Assembly: GCA_026936325.1 (NCBI GenBank)
Contig: JAPTHN010000012.1
Location: forward strand, 42,976,537-43,040,536
Source of the DNA: Platynereis dumerilii
Taxonomy: Eukaryota; Annelida; Polychaeta; Phyllodocida; Nereididae
Direction: 5' to 3'
DNA length: 64,000 bases
This document shows positions 1-12,052 of the stretch, in pieces; position 1 is the stretch's first letter, and each line of letters begins with the position of its first letter. Under the pieces are notes generated by a model. That model was not told where the DNA came from and ran no database searches. It worked only from the letters and a program-made list of their open reading frames with translations. A program made the position numbers and the translations under genes.

Positions 1-119
1 TGTCAATTTCATCAAAAGAAATAACATGTCAATCATGCTAAATAAATAAACGACTGTTAAATTTCAAGTCATCGACACCAAAATATGTCGAACTAACACA
101 GGTATACTATTTGTTTTCT

Positions 120-2690
120 GGTGTATATGGAAAGCCTTTGATGTCAGCTTTCATTTGACACCTTGATTTCCTTGCTAATATAACTGTCAACCTTCCAAAA
201 GCTAAATAAAGGTTGCTATCAGTGGCGAATATCCTCCCATGTATTTTCAATTACACCTATCCTATTCATTAGATAACTCATTCCTAATTAACCAAAATGG
301 ATTGGATGGATAGTCCTTGATTTCAGCTTTCAATTAAACCTTGATTTACTTGTTACTCCAACTGTCAACCTTCCAAAAAGCTAAATAAATGTTGAAGTAT
401 TTATCGAAATTCTCCTCCGAAACACAAAATCCTCCAATGTATTTTCAATTCCACCTATCCTAATCACTAGATAAGTCTTTCCTAAAAAACCAAAATGGAT
501 GAGGATGGATAGCCCTTGATGTCAGCTTTCAGTTGGCACATTGGTTTCCTTGTTACTACAATTGCCAATCCTCCAAAAGCTAAATAAATGTTGCTGCCAG
601 TGTCAAAAATCACCTCTGAAACACTTAATCCTCCCATGCATTTTCAATTCTTCCTGTCCTAAACATTGGATAATTAATTTCTAACCAACCAAAATGGATG
701 TGGATGGATAGCCCTTGGTGTCAGCTTTTATTTGGTGCTTTGGTTTCCTTGTTATTACAACTCAATTCTCCAAAGGCTAAATAAATGTTGCTGTCAGTGC
801 CAAAAATCTCCTCGGAAACAGAAAATCCTCCAATGTATTTTCAATTCCTCCGATCCGAAACACTTGTCAACTTAATCAGAACCTACCAAAATGGATGTCT
901 ATGGATAGCCCTTGATATTGGCTGTCATTTTGCACCTTGGTTTCCTTGTTCTTCTCACTTTCAACCTTGAAAAAGCTGAACAAATTTTGCAGTCATTATC
1001 AAAAATCTCCCCGGAAACACAAAATCCTCGAATGTACTTTCAATTCCACTTATCCCAATTACTAGATAAATCCTTCCTAACCAAGCAAAATGGATGAGGA
1101 TGGATAGCCTTTGATGTCAGCTTTCAGTTGGCACTTTGGTTTCCTTGTTACTACAATTGTCAACCCTCCAAAAGCTAAATAAGTGTTGCTGTCAGTATCA
1201 AAAATCTCCCCGGAAACACAAGATCCTCCCATATACTTTCAATTCCACCTATCCTAATCATGAGATAAATCTTTCCTAACTGACCAAAAATGGATGAGGA
1301 TGGATAGCCCTTGATGTCAGCTTTCAGTTGGCACCTTGGTGTCCTTGTTACTACAACTTTCAACCCTCCAAAAGCTACATAGGTGTTGTTGTCAGTGTCT
1401 CCCCAGAAACACAAAATCCTCCCATGTATTATCAATTCCCCCATCCTAATCACTTAGTAATTTAATCCAAACCAATCAAAATGGATGTAGATGGATAGCC
1501 CTTGATGTCAGCTTTACTTTGGCACCTTGGTTTCCTAGTTAGTACAACTGTCAACCCTCCAAAGGTAAATAAATGTTGCTGTCAGTGTCAGAAATCTCTT
1601 CGGAAACACAAAATCCTCCCATGTATTTTCAATTCCACCTATCCTAATCACTCGGTAACTTAATCCAAACCAACCAAAATGGATGTGGATGGATAGCCCT
1701 TGATGTCAGCTGTCACTTGGTACCGTGTTTTCCATGTTACTGCAACTGTCAACCCTCCAAAAGCTTAATAAATGTTGCTGTCTGTTAAAAACATCTCCTC
1801 GAAATCACAAAATCCTCTCATGCATTTTCAATTCTGCCTGTCCTAATCACTGGATAACTAATTTCTAACCAACCAAAATGGACGTGGATGAATAGCTCTT
1901 GATGTCAGCTGTCATTTGGCACCTTGGTTTTCTTGCTAGTAAAACTGTCAACCTTCCAAAGGCTGAATAAATGTTGCTGTAAGTCTCAAAAATCTCCTCC
2001 GAAACGGAAAATCCTCCCATGTATTTTCAATGCCCCCCATCCTAATCAGTTGGTAATTTAATCTCAACCAAGCAAAATGGATGTGGATGGATAGCCCTTG
2101 ATGTCAGCTGTCATTTGGCACCTTGGTTTCCTTGTTAATACAATTGTCAACCCTCCAAAAGGTAAATAAATATATCTGTCAGTGTCAAAAATCTCTTCGG
2201 AAACACAAAATCCTCCCATGTATTTTCAATTCCACCTATCCTAATCACTAGATAAATCCTTCCTGACTAACTAAAATGGATGGGGATGGATAGCCCTTGA
2301 TGTCAGCTTTCAGTTTGCAACTTGGTTTCCTTGTCACTACAACTGTCAACCCTCCAAAAGCTAAATAAATGTTGCTGTCAGTGTCAAAAATCTCCTCGGA
2401 AACACAAAATCTCTCTATGAATTGTCAATTTCGCTTGTCCTCATCACTGGATAACTAATTTCTAACCAACCAAAATGGATGTGGATGGATAGCCCTTGAT
2501 GTCAGCCTCATTTGGCTCCTTAGTTTTCTTGTAACTACAAGAGTCAACCCTCCAAAAGTTAAATGCATCTTGCTTCAGTGTCGAAAATATCCTCCGAAAA
2601 ACACAAAATCCTCCGTGATATTTTCAATTCCACCTATCCCAATCACTGGATAACTCATTCCAAACCAACCAAAATGGATGTGGACATTGC
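120..2690. repeat. 199-bp tandem satellite, about 13 copies
   Basis: The anchor AAAATGGAT recurs at 294, 492, 691, 888, 1087, 1287, 1478, 1676, 1875, 2074, 2273, 2472 and 2671, so the period is 198-200 bp with one short unit of 191. Units share GATAGCCCTTGATGTCAGCT, a CTTGGTTTCCTTGTTA segment and ATCCTCCCATGTATTTTCAA. Copies differ by scattered substitutions. The left end is degenerate near 100-150; the right end stops sharply inside a unit near 2690. Confidence 0.95.
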
Positions 2691-4122
2691 CAATCCTGTT
2701 AAAAACGTTTTTTTGTTCAAATGACAGTTAATTATTTTAAAGGGTATCAAAAAACCTGGTCCAATGAAATTCATGGATACAGAGGGGCCCCTCTGATCTG
2801 CTTCAATTGTTGTCTTTGGCAACTTTTGTGAGTTAGTTTCACGAGAAATGAACAAATTAATTAGAGTACTAACTAATTGGTTTAGAAAGCCTTACTCGAG
2901 GAAAAGACTTATGTACAAAGATTTTCAAGCAAGCATTTGGCAAGAGAAAATCCGAGGAGATTGGAAATGGAAAAAAAAGATGCTTTTTGGAGTACGCCCG
3001 GCAATCATTTTGTCCTTGTAAAATACATCATTAAGGGTGAAGTGCAATTACAAGTATCAAAATAGTGAAGTTCATTAAATACTGTGAGGCGTAGTTCTAG
3101 CCTAAGCAATAGTAAGCATGTACAATTTTGTCACTTTAGTTATTTTTTATTTTCAATTTTGTTGAAAAAGCACCCTTGTCTTGGCTTTGACCTTAACGAA
3201 CACAAATATTAATATTAAAATTCAAACCGATAAGTGGTATCAACCCTAATCCTTTTGTCAAACCTATTATCCATCTAACTGGCATAGATACCTTCCATTA
3301 ACAATAAAGCCTCTAACAGTACAGAATCATGTACATTGGCTGGTCAACTAAAAGAAACAAAAGTCACTGAAGTTCTCAAGAAGGCGGAGATGGTCTAGAT
3401 AAGAGCAATGTGCATTGCTCATATATCCCAAAAGTTATACTTTAAGGATATTTTTACTATAATAACTAAGAGGCATTATCTTAGTGCATTTTAATCCATA
3501 TACTTCAGAAAACAATTAACCAACCTTTGTTTGTATGACATTGTTTGGCTTGAAATGTAAAAGGCCACTTTCTGAAATTCTGCGGCTTCATTATTTAGAT
3601 TGTTTACTGTTTTTGACATGTCATTACTTTGGATGCAATTGACATGTACCCACATATGACCCATTATTTGAAAGCACCTTTAAAGTAGATTCAGGGGAAG
3701 CCACAGTAATAGATACTTTGCTTATTCTCTAAGCACATTTTGGTGGAGCAGGTCACATATGCCTAATCTTGATTTTCAACGCTAATTTTACAGTTTTATT
3801 GCATAATTTAGGCCATTTAAGCTAGAAATTGTGATCTTATGAGTTTGATTTATCTATATCTGGAATCCTTGACCCTCAGAACCCCTATTTTGATGTTTTA
3901 TTTATCATCCTAGCTGAATTAGGAGCCAATTTATGACCAATTTCGGGTCCGGCGGCCATTTTAGACGCCATCTTGGATTTCTCGGAATGCTCAAGGGTGA
4001 GAGTTTCACACCCCCCCTGAAAATGTTCCTTGGACTATATAGATACAGGATCAAGAGAGAAAAAAACTTTAACCGGAACTTTTGGGTTAGGCCCAAAAAC
4101 GGCATTTTACTGCCGGACTATA
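2691..4122. other. Unassigned AT-rich stretch
   Basis: No coding pattern, RNA gene or terminal-repeat element is recognised here. Short open frames at 3905-4163 overlap on both strands and have no family resemblance. Confidence 0.5.
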
Positions 4123-4678
4123 CAGGGTGGTCAAGAAAAAACTTGACAGTCTTTGGCTCATAAGGCACAACTCAGTGAGTTCTTATCCAATCAGTCTAAT
4201 TTTTGCATGAAGTTAAGGTAGGGACTCTGTATTATGTTTCTACTCCTGGATCTAATTTCGATAAGCCGTTACGACAAGAGGCACATTTTGAAAAACTATG
4301 TCAGGGTGCAATTTCCATCAACCTTCTTCTCTTTCAAGCACCCCACAGGATCGAGTTTTAATCAAAGAGAGCTGAAATCCCGGGACCACACACCTCTCAA
4401 GAACTTTAAGTTACTGTAAGAATATGAAAGCAATTTTGCAATAATTGAATTGATGGCAAACACTTGCATTCGGGACAGCAAAATGTGTGTAAATGGCCTT
4501 TTTTTATTTCTGCAAAATCAGAGCTCAAGTGGACACATCATGTCCCAGGGGAGCAAACTACAGATAATATATTGCCATGACTATCCACTTTACATTAGAA
4601 TAGATTGGATAGTAATTACAGACAAATTTATAGAACTATGCCATGGAAAGTGTGTAAATTTGTTTCTTGACCGCCCTG
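4123..4678. mobile_element. MITE, 556 bp, TA-flanked
   Basis: Imperfect terminal inverted repeats: left CAGGGTGGTCAAGAA, right end reverse-complements to CAGGGCGGTCAAGAAACAAA. A TA dinucleotide lies at both outer edges (4121-4122, 4679-4680), as in Tc1/mariner-type insertions. The short open frames inside are not transposase-like. Confidence 0.7.
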
Positions 4679-5143
4679 TATTTCAACACTGCCTTGGTAA
4701 AATTGAATTTTTTCATCAAAACTGTGCAAGAAATTTGGATATGTATGGTTGCTAAGTGCAATGACAAAGTACATATATACCTAATTTTGAATAACTTCCA
4801 ACAAATTGAGTGTTGGCTTGTAGCACAGGAATGTGTACATTCACATTCGGTGTGCTTCTAGAGCTTATATGTTTTTCAATATTTATCTTCGTTTCTTGGA
4901 AATTGCATCAGTTGATAGCATGTTTCATAACGGTCAATTTGATAAAAAAAGAAGTGACTGGAAAATATTTCCAAGCAGTACCAGCTACTTTGAATTACTC
5001 ACAATGAAACAGAAGTACATGTAAGTCAATGAAGAAGAATGATGATAAAGAAGCTGCATGTATTTGGTGCCAAAACATCTCTATGTTTGTCCTTTCATTG
5101 AATACATTTTTTAGAAAGTTTTAAAAATCCACTATGATATATA

Positions 5144-6121
5144 GGGGAGAGCGGGGCACAGTGAGATACTTTTTTATTTTTAAGTGTTCCAAAATGTTGG
5201 CAGTAAAGAGTTAAATAAGATCAGGTCCACATTATAGACAATGACGTTGGGTGTATTGTCCAGTAGTTTCAGGAACCCACCTTTTACAGGTTTGGAGAAA
5301 TTTTGAGTTATGTCCATGCTCCTTAAGTGATCACTGTGCGCCGTGTGTGGGGAACAGTGAGACAGCAAGAGGGGCACAGTGAGACAGGGCATCTGCTGCC
5401 ATAACCGCCGATCCACAGGACCTGCGATATTGTTCTATTAATTGTTGCTACAGAAACTACTATACTCTTATAAAAGCAGCTGGCTAGGTGATTTTTAAGG
5501 TCCTTTTTTGAGCATTTTTAGAGACTTCATCGCACAGGACACATGCACGACTTAGTTAACCTGCCGCACCTGCTACATACTAATCAAAATTCTTTCTGAT
5601 GCTTCCCTTTGGATATGACTCACTAAAATCAGTAGTTCATAGCAGGCATTTAGTTTTTAATAGTGAATTGTGAGCTATGCATTACATTCCGGTCGTCTCA
5701 GGTGTATTTTGTGATGTCTCACTGTGCCCCACCTCAAACTGTCTCACTGTGCCCGACGCAGCTGTCTTTATAAAATTTTTGAATCCTGCACACCTGATGC
5801 TTGTATTGTGGTTCATCATCTCACTAAACTAAGACAAATTATCAAGGTTTGAATCCCTGGCAATTGATTTGCATTATACCATTTTTCTCGGGAGTTATAA
5901 CAAAAAGTTGTTTAGCAAAATTATTTACTTTTACTTGCTAAAAACCAAAATATTGAAATTCCACTCTCGATATGCTGTCTAGGCATTCAGGATATAGGAC
6001 AGTCTCTCACTTACTTACTTTTTGTACTATATAAAAGAGGGTCGATCTGTAAACAGTACCAGCTAGACGCCACGGGCTTTGTCTCACTGTGCCTGCCGTC
6101 TCACTGTGCCCCGCTCTCCCC
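5144..6121. mobile_element. MITE family 'CACAGTGAGAC', copy 1 (978 bp)
   Basis: Terminal inverted repeats GGGGAGAGCGGGGCACAGTG, flanked by TA on both sides. The GGGGCACAGTGAGAC motif recurs inside near 5350-5390, 5715-5760 and 6080-6110 in both orientations. A second full-length copy, in the opposite orientation, lies at 30178-31158. No transposase is seen. Confidence 0.92.
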
Positions 6122-7125
6122 TATGTTACCAAATAAAAATAAGTTGTTTGTTGGACTGTTTAAATGTTGTTTTCAAATAGCAATATGGTGTATAGCAGAA
6201 ATATATCATCAGTACACATATCCGCTTTGGAGATCACCCTGTCACCATAGCCTTTCTTGACTGCAGCCAAATGTTACAAAGTATGGTTATTTTGCATATG
6301 GCTGTGAACAACACCCATAAATCTGTCTCATTCAAGTTTTTTCCTCATAAAATGATCACATATTATAAGATTAAATGTTGGTGCAGTATGGTGAACCTGG
6401 AGCATCCAGACTTCCAACGGTGGTCCTTATTACATTTGTACTCCTCACAAAACTTGCAACAGCAGAGACATAGCAATGATTCAAGGGAGCTGTTTATGGT
6501 ATGTTAGTAGTTGTACTACCTGGTCATATTTTCGGCCTGTGTATTTTAAAAAACTGGTCCTTTGAATGTGTTTGACAAAAGGTCTAGTTATGATATTTGG
6601 AAAAATGCATCAGGTTATGCGTACATCTCAGTCTCTGTAAAATCTAATGGTCAGAACCAGTCGTGAATCATGTCACAACGTAGAGTAACTATACTATTGT
6701 TTGATAGCCACAATAGGGTATTGCCTTGAACAGTTCAAGTACTAGCTAAAGTTACCACAAAGTTCTCTCAATGTCTCAGCCACAGTATGTCACGTTTTGG
6801 CGTACGTCCCATTTTTGGGCTTCACGTATTTGTCCAGACATCGAAAGATGCTTTGGAGAGTTATTAGTTTTGGGGACGTAGATATAGCCACAAGACCATG
6901 CACACGTAATAAAAAGAAATTAATTAAAAAAATTGTATTGCAGACCTGAATTGAAGCCTATGTCTTGGATTGGGAAAAATTATAGAATATTCCATGTTTT
7001 GTAGTACTTAAAAATGGGAGTAGATCTATACGTATCTCAACACGTAGGAGGTATTAAGCTCTGAAACTTCCCTGGTTAACAACTACTAGGATGGTCCTCT
7101 TTAAAATGGTGTCTAATATTGAACA
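6122..7125. other. Unassigned stretch
   Basis: I see no gene and no clear repeat between the MITE at 5144-6121 and the Helitron-like terminus at 7126. The open frame at 6271-6507 is short and unlike known proteins. Confidence 0.45.
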
Positions 7126-7156
7126 CTAGCAGTGTACCCGTCTAAAGACGGGTAGA
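7126..7156 (-). mobile_element. Helitron-like 3' terminus (hairpin + CTAG)
   Basis: On the minus strand the stem ACCCGTC/GACGGGT (7136-7153) is followed by ACACTG and CTAG, and the next flanking base is T. Hairpin, short spacer, CTRR and insertion next to T is the Helitron 3' end pattern. The element would extend to higher coordinates; the 5' end was not found. Confidence 0.45.
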
Positions 7157-7679
7157 GGGCATATTGACACTGTATTGTTTGTTTTACCCAATCAGGAGAC
7201 ATGTGAAAATGCCAACATGATTTGTCTAATAATTGTTTATGGCAAATTCTAAAAATTTACTTCTGAATCTAAGGTCCTTATCAATCTATGCAGTGCATAA
7301 ATGCATGATGCAAAGGCCCAATAAGCAGTCCTCTTTTGCTTCTTTGTTCTGTTTCCATGATCCTATTATTCCCATACTATTTCCCCCCTGTCATGTGATC
7401 ATTTTCCTTCTTTTTTAGATTGAGCTTGCTAATATGGCAGTGGGTCGTAGGAAATGTTGAAAAAAGTTATGTTTATAGTCGTGAAATGGATTTGTAGTAA
7501 ACAGTTTACTCAAGAATTATTGTATAATCAATAGAAGAATTTCTATGTTGTTGGGCTTTAAAATGACACCATTGATACATTTTTGAGTGCTAAGCTGAAG
7601 TCATGAATCTAAATAGCATGGAAAATAATGTGCAAGCACTTCAGGTACTTGGAGGTACACGATCAGTGCAACCAATCTC

Positions 7680-8435
7680 CTGTCTGTCTATCTATAAGGA
7701 TCTGTTGATCGATCTATAGATGCATGTGGAGATCTATGTATATATCTATGAATCTATCTATGTACACAGGCGTATGGCGCTCGCGCTTTTGGGGGGGAGG
7801 AGCGACATTTGCCCGAATTTCAAGATCTAGTTTTAGTACCATTTCAAATTAATTTGGCTAAAAATCATTAATTTTCATTAGTGTTTATTTAATCATCTTT
7901 CCAATTTTTTCAGCCTTTTTGCCAGAATCTTACAATTTCCCAAACTTTTGGGGGGTGGGGCGAGGCTCCCCTGGCCCCCCTCCGATACGCCTTTGTCTAC
8001 GTATGATCTATATATCTTCTTTCTTTCCTTCCTCCTGCCTTCTTTATTCATGCTTTCATTCAAGATGTCATTCCTTCCTTCATGCATTAGGCCTGCTTCA
8101 CAGCTTCATTCCTTCCCTCATTCATTCTTTCCTTGCTCCCCCTAAATTGTTTATCTGTCTGTCTATATGTCTATCTATCTATGTGTCTATCTATGTGTCT
8201 ATCTATCGATCTATCTATTTATCTATCTATCGATGTATGTAATATCTGTCTGTCTATACTTCTATCTATCTATCTATTCCACAATTGCTTCATTCCTGCC
8301 TTCCTCCCTCCCTTTCTTCTAGGGCGTTTTAAAATCTTCATTCCATAATCAAATTGTCTATGTGTCTAACTATCTATCTAAGTACCTATATAAGTATCTA
8401 TCTTTCTATCAATCTATAGATCTATCTGTCTAGGG
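7680..8435. repeat. TCTA/TTCC microsatellites
   Basis: Degenerate (TCTA)n, (TGTC)n and (TTCC)n runs in two blocks, about 7680-7760 and 8010-8435. The open frames across here (for example YLSIYLSI-type peptides) are products of the repeat. Confidence 0.9.
7767..7995. mobile_element. Possible MITE inside a TCTA microsatellite, about 230 bp
   Basis: Left CAGGCGTATGG pairs with right CCGATACGCCTTTG, and both ends run into G/C-rich tracts (left TTTTGGGGGGGAGG). The element sits within (TCTA)n sequence. The TIR match is short and imperfect. Confidence 0.45.
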
Positions 8436-8795
8436 TGTTTAAAGTTCGTAATAAAAGTGAAAGCACTCGCCCTGAGTGGCTGCTGCATGCTGTATTGGAG
8501 GGGGGATATATATGTGTTTTAGCTCTGTATAATTAACAATTCAGAAGTCGTGATACATCTGATGTATTAAGAACACAGTCTGGACATAACAGGACACTGT
8601 GGTAAAATATTATGACTGTCAGTCAAGCCATAGCTGAGAAGACCCGTTACAAAGGGAAAATGGGGAGGTGAATTTTATATATATATATATGTATGTATAT
8701 AGATTACAAGACACTTTATTTTCCACCCTGTGGTGGCCAGAATCTGTTCGTGTTCCCCTGGTACAACTCACCTGCCCGTGTTAACTTCTTGTATA

Positions 8796-8986
8796 CACTC
8801 TAAAAAATTTCAGACAAAATTGGTTTTTTAGATTCAAAATGGTTTTTTGAAAAACCAAATTTCAATGCAAAACCAACATGGATTTTTTTGAAAATCCAAG
8901 TTGGTTTTTTGCATTGAAATTTGGTTTTTCAAAAAACCATTTTGAATTTAAAAAGCCAATTTTGTCCCGACCTTTTTTTTAGAGTG
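8796..8986. mobile_element. Palindromic MITE, 191 bp
   Basis: Almost the whole element folds back on itself. Ends are CACTCTAAAAAA and TTTTTTTAGAGTG, arms share GGTTTTTTGAAAAACCAAAT, and TA lies at each side (TATA left, TATT right). It fits a Tc1/mariner-type foldback MITE. Confidence 0.85.
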
Positions 8987-9155
8987 TATTGTAGCAGTAC
9001 TGTGAACAAGTCTTGAGTACTCCAGCTGATCACTTATCATCACTCAAGGAAAAGTATAAAGTGATATTAATTACATCATTTGACGTCAGGCTGATGTTAG
9101 CATAACATCTGTGATGTCCAGTGATGTCACCCTGGTGTAAAATTGAGTTTAAATG

Positions 9156-9420
9156 TTTGTTTGTTTGTTTGTGTTTTACGCCTCTGCAGCACCTTATATA
9201 TATCGAGGCGGGCGATTGCCGTTTGATGATGAGATGAGAAGACTGTGAGTCTGACACATACCCTATTAATTCAGGGATGTCCAGGGTCTTTCAGTTGCCC
9301 CAGCATAGAACACTGCATACAACCCGCCTCCATTTAATGTCCCATGGGCTCAGACTAAAGTGAGATTTGAACCCACACCCTCAGTTACAAGCGCACTTAC
9401 CAATTAGGCCACAGGGGAAC
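9156..9420 (-). mobile_element. tRNA-derived SINE, family B, full length with target duplication
   Basis: On the minus strand it starts GTTCCCCTGTGGCCTAATTG (A box TGGCCTAATTGG), then has B box GGTTCAAATCTC, and ends GGCGTAAAACAC plus an (AAAC)n tail. It is flanked by a perfect 12-bp duplication, TGAGTTTAAATG, at 9144-9155 and 9421-9432. This shows insertion by target-primed reverse transcription, supplied by a partner LINE. Confidence 0.92.
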
Positions 9421-10513
9421 TGAGTTTAAATGTCCACATGGTCCGAATCGCAGTTCATAGACCATTTCGTTTTGCTCAAACCAACTAAAAGGGAAAGCTT
9501 GGGAGCAACTTTAAACACTGCAGTCTATTTTTGGTTAAGTCTAAATATTTCATTTTAAGAAGGCAAACTGAACTACAAAAAACAAGTTAATTACATTAAA
9601 CTTTAAGCTCATTATTAGCTTAGAATTAGATTATAGAAATTTCCTTATAATCGGTATTCGGAAGCGCAAGAAAATTTAATTCGGATTTAATTAAAACGCA
9701 GAACATGTTGGCACGCAGGACAGGTAGTCGAGATATTCTTAAGCATATTATGATAGCCGTTAATACCTACAAAAACATGATACCTCAAAACCACACATAA
9801 TGCATATTAATATACAGCAAGTGCCTGTTAGAAAGCAGGGGATAAAGGAGTTGTGTTACAGTCTGTAAATTTTTTATGCAATGAGATTGGACTGTTGCAC
9901 TGTGAAAATGGCACTCATCATCCTAATGATTAGTGGAGATCATATCAATACTTTCAATGTAAATTTGATTTGAGGAGACTAACACCACTTCTTGGTGAAA
10001 GGCAAATTTATGAAAGGATTTTGCATCTGATTTTCACTCTAAAATCAGTAATGACAGATCAAATAGCCTTCTCTTGATCATGACTGATCATGACTAATCA
10101 AACAGCCTTCACGATCCGAGAAGTCATGAATACATCATTTTGACGAACAGGTCAGAACCGAACTTCCAAATTGTTTTCAGTCGCAAAGAGTCTGTGTACT
10201 GCATAAGCAGATTTCATTGACAAAGAAAAAAACAACAGAAAAAAAAATTTCGTAGAATATTAAGGTACACTTATGAGTCAAGAGGAGTAATACTCATGTC
10301 ACTTAAGTAGATTTTACTTCCTAGTCCTGATATACAATGCGCCTCACAAGAGACCCAAGCCGGCTTTACAGCCCCAAACGCATTATCTTGCATGTACAAA
10401 TTGTATATATTCAGGCTTAGGCCAAACATTATTGATTCTTAGGGTCTTGGATCGACCGCCCTGACAAATTTTCTGCCGACGAAAAGAAAGGGCTTTATTA
10501 CCCACAATTTTAT

Positions 10514-10635
10514 TTGGAGATTAATTATAAATAATTAATCTTGGTTAAATGGCTGCTCCCGACATATCAATCACTGGCTGCTCCCTGCAGTCACGTGACC
10601 GGTACTTTTCCGCCATTCGGAATCTGATTTTCAAC
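10514..10635 (+). repeat. Split direct repeat A1
   Basis: 122 bp, starting TTGGAGATTAATTATAAAT and ending GGAATCTGATTTTCAAC. Its first part holds the near-palindrome ATTAATTATAAATAATTAAT, a candidate recombination core. Appears identical to A2 at 11630-11751. Confidence 0.93.
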
Positions 10636-10773
10636 AGATAATTTTGTGGTACATTGCTTATCTGTCAAATAAGAAACTAGCTCATAATACTATTTTGGTG
10701 TATTTATCCGCTGTCAAGTCTTTACATTTAATGCAAAATTCTCCGGTGCCATGTAACCACTTCTAAGATTAAA

Positions 10774-11472
10774 TTGTCGCTTAAAACTATTTATGAGTCA
10801 AATCAGTTGCCTTCCAAGAAGAGTCCTATTACTTTCCCATTGTTAGCTAGTATGTTTCAATTGATACCAAACACATTTGATGGTCGTATGTATAAGGCTG
10901 CAATCACATTGGGTTTCTTCGCTGCACTCCGAAGTCATGAGTATGTCGCCCCGGACACCCTTGGTTTCCGGGAGACCTTCAAAATTTTATCTATTTCAAA
11001 CATTTCCTTTTACACTTCACAAAATTTGAAGTGCTTCACACTTTATATCCCTAAATCAAAGACTACGTCTCATGGCTTCAGCGTGGCAGTTGGTTGTTCT
11101 TTAACTGATGTCTGTTCGGTCTGTTCAATGAAAGACTACCTTAAATTCCGTTATTCTACCACTGCCTGTGATCTTGATCAGCCCTTGTTTGTGCATTCAG
11201 ACAGGTCTCCGTTAACCAAAACTCTTCTCAACAAATATATTAAATTTCTTGTCTCACAATTGAGACTAGATCCTCTTAGATACTCGGCCCACTCACTTCG
11301 TGCCGGGGCTTCCACAACTGCGGCATGTCTGGATGCACCTTTTCAGGAGTGGGAGCTTAAAGCTCTGGGTAATTGGAAATCAGATGCCTACAAAAATTAC
11401 ATTAGAAACATTCAGAATCATACGATCAAATTCTCTCAAAGATTAGCTTCAAATAAATCTATTACATATTAA
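10774..11472 (+). mobile_element. Tyrosine recombinase of the split-repeat element
   Basis: Open frame of 232 residues, the only recognisable protein of the element. It has the first Arg box GFFAALRSHEY (Arg53), a PKSK segment with a possible catalytic Lys (residue 94 or 96), the HSLRAGAST box (His173, Arg176) and WKSDAYKNYIR near the end (Trp201; nucleophile probably Tyr209). These are the R..K..HxxR..W..Y residues of lambda-integrase-type recombinases, closest in style to DIRS and Crypton enzymes of animals. In DIRS elements this enzyme inserts a circular DNA copy without target duplication. It belongs to the element, not to the host. Confidence 0.85.
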
Positions 11473-11493
11473 TCTGGGCTACTTTCATTGGGG

Positions 11494-11751
11494 TTTTGCC
11501 CAGATTTAAATTAAATTGAAATTGCATCTATGGATTTCGATGTAACTGTGGCCCATTTTATGTTGTAATGGATTAATAAATTAAAATTGTAAATTCACTT
11601 TAATTCTGGTCGTGGACAGCTTTATTTAATTGGAGATTAATTATAAATAATTAATCTTGGTTAAATGGCTGCTCCCGACATATCAATCACTGGCTGCTCC
11701 CTGCAGTCACGTGACCGGTACTTTTCCGCCATTCGGAATCTGATTTTCAAC
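11494..11751 (+). repeat. B1-A2 junction of the split repeats
   Basis: B1 (11494-11630, TTTTGCCCAGATTTAAATTA to GCTTTATTTAATT) runs directly into A2 (11630-11751). In DIRS biology this internal junction matches the joined ends of a circular intermediate. Confidence 0.9.
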
Positions 11752-12052
11752 CTCCCTCCCACCCTGGCTGCTCTAACTTACTAACATTTGATTTATATTG
11801 AATTATGTAGTTCTTCAATGAATAACTAGTTTACCAAAATTGCACCGATGTCTCGTTCCATTTTTTAAAAAAAGGTTCGATGTACTTGATCACTACGGTT
11901 AAATTGATCACTAATTCGTTCACTATTTGTTTAAAAAAGCTCAATCAGATTTTGAGTCAAGAGCTCTTGTGAGTTCTTTTTCGTGTATTTGTATAATTTC
12001 TTATAATCAACACTCTGTATAGATATTGTTCTAATTTGATGGTGTTTGGGGC

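Noticed and set aside
4450-4755. Plus-strand frame of 101 residues
   Set aside because: It starts inside and runs over the right TIR of the 556-bp MITE and has no recognisable domain.
7919-8348. Open frames of 107, 65 and 71 residues
   Set aside because: They are translations of TCTA/TTCC microsatellite DNA (LSIYLSIY-type repeats) with no other support.
9156-9420. Functional tRNA genes at the A/B-box sequences here and in family A
   Set aside because: The heads do not form a complete cloverleaf, are fused to SINE bodies and recur in several copies, so they are SINE promoters.
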